Position numbers and translations under genes: made by a program. 50,319 nucleotides of DNA from Gp6-AA45 sp035652075 (GTDB lineage: Bacteria; Acidobacteriota; Vicinamibacteria; Vicinamibacterales; CAVVIG01): assembly GCA_035652075.1 (NCBI GenBank), contig DASREL010000086.1, positions 1 to 50,319 on the forward strand, written 5' to 3'. This document shows, piece after piece, positions 23,617 through 31,885 of this stretch (position 1 is the first letter of the stretch; each line of letters begins with the position of its first letter). Under the pieces are notes generated by a model. The model was given only the letters and a program-made list of their open reading frames with translations. It was not told the origin of the DNA and searched no databases.

Positions 23617-24987
23617 ATGAATTCAACCGCACACGAAGGGAGCGCGGAAGCGGCCGCGCGCTCGTCTGCCATTCTCGCGGCCTACCGCGACCAGCACCCT
23701 CGATCCGCGGCGATGTATGAGCGTGCGTCGCGCAGTATCGCTGGCGGAGTGGCGCATGATGTGCGCCGCCTTGTGCCGTTTCCGATCTACATGACCTCGG
23801 CGCATGCCACGCGGAAGCGCGATGTCGACGGGCACGAGTACATCGATTACTGGATGGGGCACGGGGCGCTGATTCTCGGCCATGGTCACCCAGTGGTCGT
23901 CGAGGCCGTGCAGCATCAGGTGATGCGCGGCACGCATCTCGGAGCGTGCCATGAGTTGGAAGTGCGGTGGGCGGAGCTTATTGCGACGTTGGTCCCATCG
24001 GCCCAACTCGTGCGGTTCACGATGTCCGGGACGGAAGCGACGCATCTCGCCCTGCGCATTGCGCGCGCGCATACCGGACGATCGAAGGTGGTGAAGTTCG
24101 AAGGCCACTTCCACGGATGGCACGATGGCGTCGCGACGGCCGTCGATCCGCCGTTCGACATTCCGATGTCGGCCGGCGTCCCCGCGAGCGTCCTCGAACA
24201 CGTGCTCGTGTGTCCCGCGAACGATGCGGCCGCCGTTGAACGGCTGCTGGCGCGCGGCGATGTGGCCGCCGTCATTCTCGAGCCTGCAGGCGGGCTCAGC
24301 GGAGTACATCCCACAGTGCCCGGCTTCCTGCCGCAGCTCCGCAGCCTGTGCACGCAACACGACGTCGTCTTGATCTTCGACGAAGTGATCACCGGATTTC
24401 GATATGGTCCCGGCGGGGCTCAGGAATACTTCGGCGTCACCCCCGACATGACGACGCTTGCGAAGATCGTGGCGGGCGGACTGCCGGGTGCGGCGGTCGT
24501 CGGGTCAGAATCGATCATGTCCGCGATGCGTCATCGCGGCGATCCGTCGTGGGATCGGGGCGGCCGCGTGGCGCAGAACGGCACCTTCAACGCCAATCCG
24601 CTGACGGCGGCGGCGGGCATCGCAGCACTTGAAATTCTCTCCGACGGCGTCCCTCAACGCGAGGCGAGCGAGCGAGCCGAGGAACTGCGTCAGCGGATCA
24701 CGCACGTGATGCAGCACGCCGGGGTGCCAGGTGCGTGCTACGGAGAATCCTCGATCTACCACATCTCGTTCGACGGGGTGCCCGCCGCGGCGTGGGCCGC
24801 GCGGCCAAGGCGGACAGAGCTGCATCAGAAGCTTCGCTGCGGCCTGCTGAATGCCGGCGTCGATTGTCACCCGTACCACGGTTGGGTGTCCGCCGTGCAC
24901 ACGGCGGCAGATGTCGATCTGACGGTGCGCGCGTACGAACGCGCGCTGCAGTCGATGGTCGACGAGCGCAGCTTCGATGTCATGTGA
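23617..24987 (+). CDS. Class III PLP aminotransferase, glutamate-1-semialdehyde aminomutase-like
   Basis: The 456-residue enzyme has the class III fold: the substrate and cofactor loops DYWMGHGALILGHGHPVVVE and FTMSGTEATHLALRIARAHT, GHFHGWHDG, the PLP Asp in LIFDEVITGFRYGPGGAQEY, and the Schiff-base Lys in TTLAKIVAGGLPGAA. It ends with the small domain (GLLNAGVDCHPYHGWVSAVH). It is longer than HemL and has a different C-terminus, so a catabolic or racemase-type role is more likely than haem synthesis. AGGAAGAGG precedes the ATG. The CocE gene follows after 24 bp. In this locus it probably handles an amino acid product. Confidence 0.88.
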   Translation: MNSTAHEGSAEAAARSSAILAAYRDQHPRSAAMYERASRSIAGGVAHDVRRLVPFPIYMTSAHATRKRDVDGHEYIDYWMGHGALILGHGHPVVVEAVQHQVMRGTHLGACHELEVRWAELIATLVPSAQLVRFTMSGTEATHLALRIARAHTGRSKVVKFEGHFHGWHDGVATAVDPPFDIPMSAGVPASVLEHVLVCPANDAAAVERLLARGDVAAVILEPAGGLSGVHPTVPGFLPQLRSLCTQHDVVLIFDEVITGFRYGPGGAQEYFGVTPDMTTLAKIVAGGLPGAAVVGSESIMSAMRHRGDPSWDRGGRVAQNGTFNANPLTAAAGIAALEILSDGVPQREASERAEELRQRITHVMQHAGVPGACYGESSIYHISFDGVPAAAWAARPRRTELHQKLRCGLLNAGVDCHPYHGWVSAVHTAADVDLTVRAYERALQSMVDERSFDVM

Positions 24988-25011
24988 TGTCGATTTCGCA
25001 GAAGGAATGTC

Positions 25012-26925
25012 ATGATCGAGCTTTCCACTCGTGGAGTCTCGCGCCCGACATTGACCGCGGTCTGTGGCGGCCTCGCTGCGGTGCTGATCGTCGCCCATAT
25101 CGCAGCCGTGCCTCAGGAACCCCGGTACGATCCGCTGCTGACCCGCGTTGACGCCATGATTCCGATGCGTGACGGCGTCCGCCTCTACACCGAGATTTTC
25201 ACGCCGCGCGACGCGAGCGGTGCGCTGCCGATCCTGTTTGAACGCACACCGTACGGCGTGCTGGACGACGAGCAGGGCATTGCGCGAGGCGTCCGCGGTC
25301 TCGACGAGCTGCTCCGCGACGGGTACATCCTGGTGTTCCAGGACATTCGCGGTCGCTACAAGTCCGAAGGACAGTTCGTGATGCAGCGCAAGCCTCGCAC
25401 CGATCGCCGTGATCCGCGAGCGGTGGACGAAAGCACCGACGCGTACGACACGATTGCGTGGTTGCTCGCGAACGTCAAAGGCAACGACGGCAACGTCGGC
25501 ATGCTCGGCCTCTCGTACGGCGCCTGGTTGACGACGATGGCTGCGCTCGACCCGCACCCGGCGCTGAAGGCGGCAGTCGAACAGGCCTCGCCCGCCGACA
25601 TGTTCCTCGGCGACGACTTTCATCACAATGGGGCGTTTCGTCTGAGCTACGGATTCGAGTACGCCGCGCGGATGGAGACCGGCAAGACTCAAGTGTTCTT
25701 CACCTTCGATCGCGCCGACACGTTCGACTGGTTCCTCAAGCTCGGTCCGTTGTCGAACGTCAACGATCGGTACTTTCATGGCGAGAAGCCGACGTGGAAT
25801 GACTTCGTCGATCATCCGAACTATGACGCGTTCTGGCAGCGGCAGGCATTCGCGCCCTACCTCACGCGGGTGACGATCCCAATGCTCAACGTCGCCGGCT
25901 GGTGGGACCAGGAGGACTTCTACGGTCCCCAGAAAATCTACGAGCTACTCGAGCAGCACGATACCGATCACCGGAACTACTTCGTCGCCGGACCGTGGAA
26001 TCATGGCGGCTGGGGCCGTGGCACGGGCGATCGCCTCGGACCGGTACCATTCGGCTCGAAGACCAGCGAGTACTATCGAGGGACGATCCAGAGCCAATGG
26101 TTTGCGCACTGGCTCAAGCAGCGCGATCCGCTGCCGCTCGGGGAAGCGTTGACGTTCCAAACTGGTTCGAACGTGTGGCAGCAATTCGACGCATGGCCGC
26201 CACGCCGCGGGATCGAGGCGCAGCCTCTGTATTTTGCCGCCAACGGAACGTTGTCATTTCAGAAACCGACGTCGAAGAGTGAGCGCGCGTTTGACTCCTA
26301 TGTATCTGATCCCGCTCACCCGGTTCCGTATCGACATCGGCCCATCAACGCGACCTACGGCGCAGGGCCAGGGTGGAGCACCTGGCTGCTCGAAGATCAA
26401 CGGTTCGTCGATCAAAGGCCGGACGTGCTGAGCTGGTCGACGGAGCCACTCGGCGCATCATTGACGATCAGCGGCGACATCGTCGCTCACCTGTTCGCAT
26501 CCTCCTCGGGAACCGACAGCGATTGGATCGTCAAGCTCATCGACGTGTATCCGGAGGACGAGAAGGATCCAGCGATGCGGGGGTACGAGCTCATCATTGC
26601 TGATGAGGTGTTGCGGGCTCGCTTCCGCGACAGCTTCGAACGGCCGAAGCCGATCGTTCCGAGCGCCATCACTTCGTACACGATCGACTTGCACACCAAC
26701 AATCACCAGTTCTTGTCGGGCCATCGCGTGATGGTGCAGGTCCAGAGCACGTGGTTCCCGCTAATCGACCGAAACCCTCAAACCTTCGTCCTCAATATTT
26801 TCCGCGCGACGGCCGCCGACTATCGGTCCGCGGTGCAGCGGGTGTACCGATCGCCTTCGTATCCGTCGCATATCGTGCTTCCAGTGAACCGGAACCAGAG
26901 GTTCCCCAAGACAGCGTCGCGGTAG
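25012..26925 (+). CDS. Secreted CocE/NonD-family hydrolase (Xaa-Pro dipeptidyl-peptidase-like)
   Basis: The 637-residue protein has an N-terminal hydrophobic segment (TLTAVCGGLAAVLIVAHIAA) and the S15/CocE alpha/beta-hydrolase domain. The nucleophile is Ser168 in GMLGLSYGAW; the catalytic Asp probably lies in VAGWWDQEDF and the His in VAGPWNHGGW. The DIRGRYKSEGQF oxyanion region is present. The C-terminal jelly-roll domain follows (LTISGDIVAHLFASSSGTDS, then NNHQFLSGHRVMVQVQSTWF). Family members hydrolyse acyl esters or cleave X-Pro or beta-lactam-like amides. It shares an operon with the class III aminotransferase, supporting peptide or acyl-amino-acid breakdown outside the cytoplasm. Complete. 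Confidence 0.9.
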   Translation: MIELSTRGVSRPTLTAVCGGLAAVLIVAHIAAVPQEPRYDPLLTRVDAMIPMRDGVRLYTEIFTPRDASGALPILFERTPYGVLDDEQGIARGVRGLDELLRDGYILVFQDIRGRYKSEGQFVMQRKPRTDRRDPRAVDESTDAYDTIAWLLANVKGNDGNVGMLGLSYGAWLTTMAALDPHPALKAAVEQASPADMFLGDDFHHNGAFRLSYGFEYAARMETGKTQVFFTFDRADTFDWFLKLGPLSNVNDRYFHGEKPTWNDFVDHPNYDAFWQRQAFAPYLTRVTIPMLNVAGWWDQEDFYGPQKIYELLEQHDTDHRNYFVAGPWNHGGWGRGTGDRLGPVPFGSKTSEYYRGTIQSQWFAHWLKQRDPLPLGEALTFQTGSNVWQQFDAWPPRRGIEAQPLYFAANGTLSFQKPTSKSERAFDSYVSDPAHPVPYRHRPINATYGAGPGWSTWLLEDQRFVDQRPDVLSWSTEPLGASLTISGDIVAHLFASSSGTDSDWIVKLIDVYPEDEKDPAMRGYELIIADEVLRARFRDSFERPKPIVPSAITSYTIDLHTNNHQFLSGHRVMVQVQSTWFPLIDRNPQTFVLNIFRATAADYRSAVQRVYRSPSYPSHIVLPVNRNQRFPKTASR

Positions 26926-27061
26926 CAACCGGCGACCGTAGAATCCATAATCCGCCACGCCGGACGCCTCTCGCGTGACGTTCAATTGAGCGTTCGAATG
27001 CCCGCCAGGGTTGCGGGGGCGACTGATCGAAGGGCTGCTTCGTCGCCGCTTCGTCAGTGGT

Positions 27062-27078
27062 CCCCGCGAAGCGCGGGG
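27062..27078 (+). terminator. GC-rich hairpin downstream of the CocE gene
   Basis: CCCCGCG and CGCGGGG form a perfect 7-bp stem with loop AAG, about 135 bp after the CocE stop. No U-run follows. The surrounding 26926-27187 holds no other visible gene. Confidence 0.35.
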
Positions 27079-27187
27079 CCGGCTCAAGACGCTGGCTGAA
27101 CATGCGAACCGTTGAAACTTCGTGTACCGGCGAGACTCGCGTGGGACGCGCGGAGGGACGATTGCGCGGCAGCACCGTTGAGGTCAC

Positions 27188-27550
27188 TTGAAGGCGCAGA
27201 AGCGCCGCTCGCCGCGTTCGCTCGCGGTGAGCGACGCCTTCAAGACGTACGTGCTCGATCAGCTTGGGGACGTCGGAGACATCACCGCGAAATCGATGTT
27301 CGGCGGTGTCGGTCTGTATCACAACGGCGTATTCTTCGGGATCCTCGCTCACGACAAGCTGTATCTCAAGGTCGGCGCCGTCAACGTAGCGGAGTACGAG
27401 CGAGTTGGGATGGCGGCGTTCAGAGCGTCGCGCTCGCGTCGCGGCACGAGTCGATACCGCGAAGTCCCCGTCTCGATCCTCGAGAGCCCAATCGACCTCG
27501 CGGTGTGGGCGCGAAAGGCGATCGCGGTCGCGACGGCAGACCGGCGATAG
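27188..27550 (+). CDS. TfoX N-terminal domain protein
   Basis: The 120-residue cytosolic protein matches the TfoX_N family: AVSDAFKTYVLDQLGDVGDI, TAKSMFGGVGLYHNGVFFGI, then LYLKVGAVNVAEYERVGMAA and the C-terminal VPVSILESPIDLAVWARKA. It lacks the TfoX C-terminal domain, as most family members outside competence systems do, so its role is unknown. The start is TTG with GAGG just upstream; the longer frame upstream is not protein-like. It converges on the response regulator gene. Confidence 0.85.
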   Translation: MKAQKRRSPRSLAVSDAFKTYVLDQLGDVGDITAKSMFGGVGLYHNGVFFGILAHDKLYLKVGAVNVAEYERVGMAAFRASRSRRGTSRYREVPVSILESPIDLAVWARKAIAVATADRR

Positions 27551-27611
27551 GCGTGATCTCAGCGCTGACGTGTGTGCGGCGGCGGCTGTTCCTTCGTAAT
27601 CCCGAATCCCT

Positions 27612-28307
27612 CTACGGGATGCGCCGGATTCTCCGTGTGCGCTGGCGATATTGAAACGTCCCGCACCGCGGACAGTCGTAGTAGTCCCATTGCTCCGGAT
27701 GTCGATCGCTGACGCCGCCGATCTGGCTGAATCCGTAGTGCATCGATTGGTCGCACGACGGACACGTCAACTGCGGCGGCAGCAGCGGCGGCGTCGTCGT
27801 CTTGAAGCGCGCATGCGACCGGACCAGGGCTTGTCGTCGTTTCCCCGACGGCGCCGGCAGCGGTGTCGCGGCCAGCTCGCCGGCTGGATCGCTCTCGTGC
27901 GCGCTCGCCGACTGCGCGACGAGGCGCTCGGCTTCGCGCACGATCGCGTCGGGCGCCGTTGGCTTGACGAGCACCGCGTCCGCGCCGGCCCGTCGTAAGC
28001 GCTCGAGATCGCTCGATCGCGCTTCGGCGGTGACGACGAGGATGGGCACGGCGCAGGTCGCGGCGTCTCGATGGAGGACGTGGCAGAGCGCGAGGCCGTC
28101 GACGAACGGCAGCCGCCACTCGGTGATCACGAGCATCGGCGGTTCGGTCAACGCCTTGGTCATCGCGTCGCGGCCGTCCGGCGCTTCGACCACCTCCCAT
28201 CCGGCGAGCGTCAGGGCGGTGTGATACAACGATCGCGTGTCGGCGTCGGCATCGACGATCAGCGCGCGCAGCGCATGATGCTCAACCGGCAGGCGTTCGT
28301 TTCGCAT
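27612..28307 (-). CDS. Receiver-domain protein lacking the phospho-acceptor Asp, with zinc ribbon
   Basis: The 231-residue protein starts MRNERLPVEHHALRALIVDA after AGAGAAGAGAACG. Residues about 15-130 are a CheY-like receiver with the acidic pocket (VDADADT), the conserved Thr (LVVTAEA) and Lys (VLVKPTAPD). The phospho-acceptor segment reads VITEWRLPFVDGL, with Glu where Asp is expected. A disordered linker leads to a C-terminal zinc ribbon, CPSC at about residue 185 and CPRC near 215. There is no DNA-binding output domain. An Asp-to-Glu change can mimic constant phosphorylation. It lies downstream of the Crp/Fnr gene in the same direction, with a large palindrome between. Confidence 0.85.
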   Translation of the reverse strand: MRNERLPVEHHALRALIVDADADTRSLYHTALTLAGWEVVEAPDGRDAMTKALTEPPMLVITEWRLPFVDGLALCHVLHRDAATCAVPILVVTAEARSSDLERLRRAGADAVLVKPTAPDAIVREAERLVAQSASAHESDPAGELAATPLPAPSGKRRQALVRSHARFKTTTPPLLPPQLTCPSCDQSMHYGFSQIGGVSDRHPEQWDYYDCPRCGTFQYRQRTRRIRRIP

Positions 28308-28384
28308 CGTTCTCTTCTCTGGTGGTGAATCTGAAGGACGGAGGCGCAACGCCCCGAACAACCAGTCTAGGCTTCGGTTAGCCG

Positions 28385-28412
28385 GCAATCTGTCTGGTTC
28401 CAGACAGATTGC
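28385..28412. repeat. Perfect 13-bp inverted repeat between crp-like and receiver genes
   Basis: GCAATCTGTCTGG (28385-28397), TT, CCAGACAGATTGC (28400-28412). It lies 19 bp beyond the Crp/Fnr stop and about 78 bp upstream of the receiver-protein ATG. It is either an operator or a bidirectional terminator. No U-run follows on the minus strand, which favours an operator. The right arm recurs at 36951. Confidence 0.6.
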
Positions 28413-28430
28413 ACGCGATCGGGACCGCTG

Positions 28431-29192
28431 TTAGTGCCTCAGTTTGTCGAACTGCGCGCGAATGATCTGGTAACACTCGCACGCCGCGGCTTCCAACCCT
28501 TTCCGGTCTATGACGCTGACGCGCCCGTGCGTGTAGCGGATGAGTCCGGCGTGTTGTAAGGAGGCCGCGACGAGGCTGACGGTGGGCCGTTGCACGCCGA
28601 GCATCACCGCGAGGAACTCGTGGCTCAGGTGAAAGTCCTGCTCGTGCATTCGGTCGTGGGTCATCAGCAGCCACCGGGCCGCGCGCTGCGGCACCTGATG
28701 CAGCGCGTTGCACGCGGCCGACTGCATCATCTGCGCGATCACGACTTGCGTGTAGCGTCCCACGAGCTCCCGGAACGCGCCCGGCGGGCCGACTTCGCGT
28801 CGGAAGTCGTCGACGCTCATGGACTCCGCGCTGGTGTCCGGCACCTGGATCAACGTCTCGCCCGGCGCGATCGCATCGGCGCTGAGGAACGCTTCGATGC
28901 CAAGCATGCCCTCATCGCCAACCGTGGCCGCTTCGACCGTCGTGCCGTCGGAGAGCGCGGTCGTGATCGACGCCACGCCGCCATTGAGAAAGTACACGAC
29001 GCGCAGCGGCGCGCCGCTCTCGTGCAGTACTTGTTTGACGCGAATCGGGACCGTGGTCAGATGGGGAAGGAGGCGGCGGAAATCGTCGGCAGGCAGGGAG
29101 GCGAGCAATCGATTCTTGGGTCGAGCGTCGGAAGGCGGCGGACGTTCGGCGCGTTGCGGTGGTCGGACGGGTGGACGGACTCTGTTCGGCAT
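28431..29192 (-). CDS. Crp/Fnr-family transcriptional regulator
   Basis: The 253-residue protein has an N-terminal extension of about 28 residues rich in Pro and Arg. A cyclic-nucleotide-type beta-roll follows (RLLPHLTTVPIRVKQVLHES, then GGVASITTALSDGTTVEAAT), a long dimer helix (YTQVVIAQMMQSAACNALHQ) and a Crp-type winged HTH (LSHEFLAVMLGVQRPTVSLV). No Fnr-type cysteine cluster and no cAMP-pocket RS motif are visible, so the ligand is unknown. The palindrome directly downstream could be one of its own sites. A start after the extension (near RLLASLPADDF) is possible but has no ATG. Confidence 0.88.
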   Translation of the reverse strand: MPNRVRPPVRPPQRAERPPPSDARPKNRLLASLPADDFRRLLPHLTTVPIRVKQVLHESGAPLRVVYFLNGGVASITTALSDGTTVEAATVGDEGMLGIEAFLSADAIAPGETLIQVPDTSAESMSVDDFRREVGPPGAFRELVGRYTQVVIAQMMQSAACNALHQVPQRAARWLLMTHDRMHEQDFHLSHEFLAVMLGVQRPTVSLVAASLQHAGLIRYTHGRVSVIDRKGLEAAACECYQIIRAQFDKLRH

Positions 29193-29534
29193 GGGTTCAC
29201 TTTCGAATCGAATGGGCGTGTCGATCGCGAGAGGCTGTGGCGTCGACGTCCATCAGGGCGCCGGCGGAGCACAGTCAGAACGGGGAGGACGTGAGTGGCG
29301 CGCTCGCTGCGCTGAGTCTAACACGTGCCACGAATTCTCAACATGTAATCGCCGCGATGGTTTCCGGGACGCGCCGCGCCAGGGCGCCGCGTAGCCGTCG
29401 TCGTGCCATTCAACGCGAAGCCGACACTGGCAGCCGCGTAAGCGCGGCCGGATGTCGCGTCAAGCTCGACGATTGTGTCGATCAGATGATCGGCGACGCC
29501 GAGACCTGTCGTACCTTACCGAGAGCGGCTGCGA
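29193..29534. other. Gap with no gene, promoter side of the crp-like gene
   Basis: No frame here has recognisable protein motifs. It must contain the crp-like promoter on the minus strand, but I cannot point to convincing boxes. Confidence 0.35.
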
Positions 29535-29719
29535 ATGAGACAAGAGCTTGCGCCCATCATCCTCGTCGAACGGCGGCGTACGATCTCGGGGCGAATTCGT
29601 ACGTCGTGAAGCCGCGGCGGATTGCGGACCTCGGCGATGTCGTCCGTCGATTCCGTGAGTACTGGCTCGAACTGAATGCGTCGCCGCCGCTGCCGTGGCC
29701 GCCGGGCCCGGCGGCGTAG
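29535..29719 (+). pseudogene. Response regulator (receiver) remnant with internal deletion
   Basis: The frame from ATG 29535 reads MRQELAPIILVE, the N-terminal strand of a stand-alone Rcp1-like receiver (usual continuation EDNPxD). Similarity then jumps to another frame reading AAYDLGANSYVVKPRRIADL, then VVRRFREYWLELN and a Pro-rich tail to TAG at 29719; this is the C-terminal part with the conserved Lys. About 80-90 residues between them, including the phospho-acceptor Asp, are missing and the frame is broken. The same keep-ends, lose-middle pattern is seen at 657 and 10224. Confidence 0.7.
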
Positions 29720-29765
29720 CTGCGGATAGCGTGGTACCATCTCGGGCACTCGGTCCGACACTCGA

Positions 29766-31679
29766 ATGAGATTGGTTCGCCGATCACTTCGCGTGGTCAG
29801 CCTGTCTGCGATCGCCTGGGCGTGTACTGTCGCCATCACCGGCGGATTCCGGCTACGGATTGGCCCGCTTCGCTTTTCGTCGCAGCAACCCTCGATTGCA
29901 TTGGTCCTTGCGCTCGCGGCTGCCGTGGCGCTCGTGGCGGCTACATGGCTCGAGGGGCCGAACGCGCGCGCCGAGGAACGCGCCTGGTGGCGCCGGACCG
30001 CCTCTCGCACTGTCGGCTGGCCCAGAGTCCACGCGCGCGCGATCGTGAATGCGGTTCCCGCGATCCTCGCGATGGCCATCATCGGCGTGCGCGTCTGGCA
30101 TTGGACGGCGGCGCGGCCCCTGTGGCTCGACGAAGAAGCCATCGCCTTGACTGTTCGCGAGCGATCGTTCGCGCATCTCGGATCGGTCTGGCTGGCGACG
30201 AGTGCGCCGCTCGGGTGGTTGGTCGCGGAACGAGCCGCGATTCTCGTCGGCGGGACAGGAGAAGCCGTCCTTCGATTGCTCCCGATGCTGTTCGGGATCG
30301 CCATGCTCGGTACCGCCGTATGGATCGGCCGCCGGTGGATGAGCCCGATCGGCGCGACGGCGTTGGTCGTGCTCTGCGGATCCAACTTCTACCTGGCGCT
30401 CTTCGGGTTGGAGGCCAAGCAGTACTCGGCCGATGCGTGCTGGGCGCTGGTGCTGCCAGCGATGGCCGTGTGGGCGATCGAGGCGGACACCGACGCACGG
30501 CGAATCCGGCGCGCCGCCGCGTGGTGGGTGGCCGCGGCGATCGGTCAGTGGCTGGCCAACGGCGCGGCGATCGTGACGCCCGGTTGCGCGCTCGTCTTGT
30601 TCGCCGCGTCGTGGCGTCGCAGCAGAGCCGTCGCCGGCGCGGTCGTCGCCTTCGGGTTGGTGTGGGTGGGCGCGGCGCTGCTGCACTATCAGTTGTCGAT
30701 CCGCGACACGCTCAACAGCGCCTATTTCCACAACTACTGGCTCGCGCAATTTCCGCCGCCGTCGGTCGGACCGATCGGCGCGCTCCGCTGGATGCTCGGC
30801 CGGCTCGACGTCCTGGCCGCCGTTCCGGGCGACACCGGGCTGTGGATCAGCCTCTGGGTCCTCGCGCTGTGCGGGTTTGTGTTCGGCTCACCGCCGCTGT
30901 TGGGACTCGTCTTCGCCACGGTGCCGCTCACCGCGTTCTTGCTCGCCGGCCTCCGGATCGTGCCGCTGTTCGAGCGATTCGTGCTCTGGATGGTGCCGGC
31001 GCTCGCCGTCGGTCTCGCGCTGATCCTGGATCGAGCGGTTCGCATCGGACGCGACGCCGCTCGGCGTCGTCATTGGCTGCAGCTTGCGATCGCAGCCGCG
31101 ATTGGGATCGGTGTCGTTCGCGTGTGCGCGGACGTGGTCTTTCGCGGGAAGGAGACGTTGCGCTTCGAGCGTCCGGGCTCGAGTAATCATGGACTCGACG
31201 ACCGCGCCGCCGTTCGCTGGCTGATGGCGCAGCGCCAACCCGGCGACGCGATCGTCGCGCCGCCGCTCGCCTGGCCTGCGGTCTGGTGGTACGGCGACAT
31301 CCCGATCGGCGACGCTGCTGTGGCGCACGGCACACTGAAGGACGGTGGCTCGATGCTCAAAGTGACGCCGGAGGAGTCGGGCAGCGGATGCGCTGACGGC
31401 CAGCTTCGCGACGCGCTGAAGGGCCATCGCCGTGTGCTCGTCTATCTCGGGTTCCCCGGCTTCCCTCCACAATTCGGCAATCTGGTCCTGCAGCGCCTCG
31501 AAGAGCTCGGGTCGCCGGTGGCCGCCGCTCGTTTTGCCGAGTTCAGCCGCGCGGAAGTCATCGAACTTCACTCCGCAACCGTGGGCGAGAGCCCGTCGCA
31601 TCGGCAGCAGCACGACCTCCTGCGCGATGGCGAGCGCTTGTCTGGTTGCGTCGGCGTGCAGCCAGCGGTTGCTCAATAA
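29766..31679 (+). CDS. GT-C-type polytopic membrane protein (glycosyltransferase-39-like)
   Basis: The 637-residue protein has about 11-13 predicted membrane helices and a soluble C-terminal part from about residue 480. The first periplasmic loop after the helix AIVNAVPAILAMAIIGVRVW carries RPLWLDEEAIALTVRERSF, the Asp-Glu motif of GT-C enzymes of the PMT/ArnT type. The C-terminal region (DDRAAVRWLMAQRQPGDAIV, then HRRVLVYLGFPGFPPQFGNL) resembles periplasmic domains of such proteins. It likely transfers a sugar from a polyprenyl-phosphate donor; acceptor unknown. It appears monocistronic and starts 46 bp after the receiver remnant. Confidence 0.78.
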   Translation: MRLVRRSLRVVSLSAIAWACTVAITGGFRLRIGPLRFSSQQPSIALVLALAAAVALVAATWLEGPNARAEERAWWRRTASRTVGWPRVHARAIVNAVPAILAMAIIGVRVWHWTAARPLWLDEEAIALTVRERSFAHLGSVWLATSAPLGWLVAERAAILVGGTGEAVLRLLPMLFGIAMLGTAVWIGRRWMSPIGATALVVLCGSNFYLALFGLEAKQYSADACWALVLPAMAVWAIEADTDARRIRRAAAWWVAAAIGQWLANGAAIVTPGCALVLFAASWRRSRAVAGAVVAFGLVWVGAALLHYQLSIRDTLNSAYFHNYWLAQFPPPSVGPIGALRWMLGRLDVLAAVPGDTGLWISLWVLALCGFVFGSPPLLGLVFATVPLTAFLLAGLRIVPLFERFVLWMVPALAVGLALILDRAVRIGRDAARRRHWLQLAIAAAIGIGVVRVCADVVFRGKETLRFERPGSSNHGLDDRAAVRWLMAQRQPGDAIVAPPLAWPAVWWYGDIPIGDAAVAHGTLKDGGSMLKVTPEESGSGCADGQLRDALKGHRRVLVYLGFPGFPPQFGNLVLQRLEELGSPVAAARFAEFSRAEVIELHSATVGESPSHRQQHDLLRDGERLSGCVGVQPAVAQ

Positions 31680-31726
31680 ATCGTTTTCAGCGTCAGTGAG
31701 CAGGGTGGCGGCCGCGCTGTTGGCCA

Positions 31727-31852
31727 GGGCTGGCGGTTGTCTACGGAACGATCGTGTCGCATGGAGGCGCGATCATGCTTCGCGACGGCCCCGGCTGTGG
31801 CACCGTCGTCGAGCTACACGTGCCCGTCGCGGAGACGCAGGGAACAGACTGA
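31727..31852 (+). pseudogene. Histidine kinase C-terminal remnant
   Basis: The frame reads GLAVVYGTIVSHGGAIMLRD, then GPGCGTVVELHVPVAE and ends at TGA 31852. This is the G2 region and last strand of a HATPase domain (typical GLGLAVVYGIVxxHGGxI). The sequence upstream of GLAVV in this frame is not kinase-like and has no start, so everything N-terminal is lost. It lies between the GT-C gene and the esterase gene. Confidence 0.6.
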
Positions 31853-31885
31853 TCGGCGCGCGCTGCCGCGCGGATGATCGAGCGA

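Noticed and set aside
23617..24987. Annotation as hemL for haem synthesis
   Set aside because: The protein is longer, has a different C-terminus and is embedded in a peptide/amino-acid locus with RpiR and CocE; a tetrapyrrole role has no local support.
28385..28412. Intrinsic terminator of the Crp/Fnr gene
   Set aside because: The hairpin is perfect, but no U-run follows on the minus strand and its arm recurs in other promoter regions, so an operator is preferred; a dual role stays possible.
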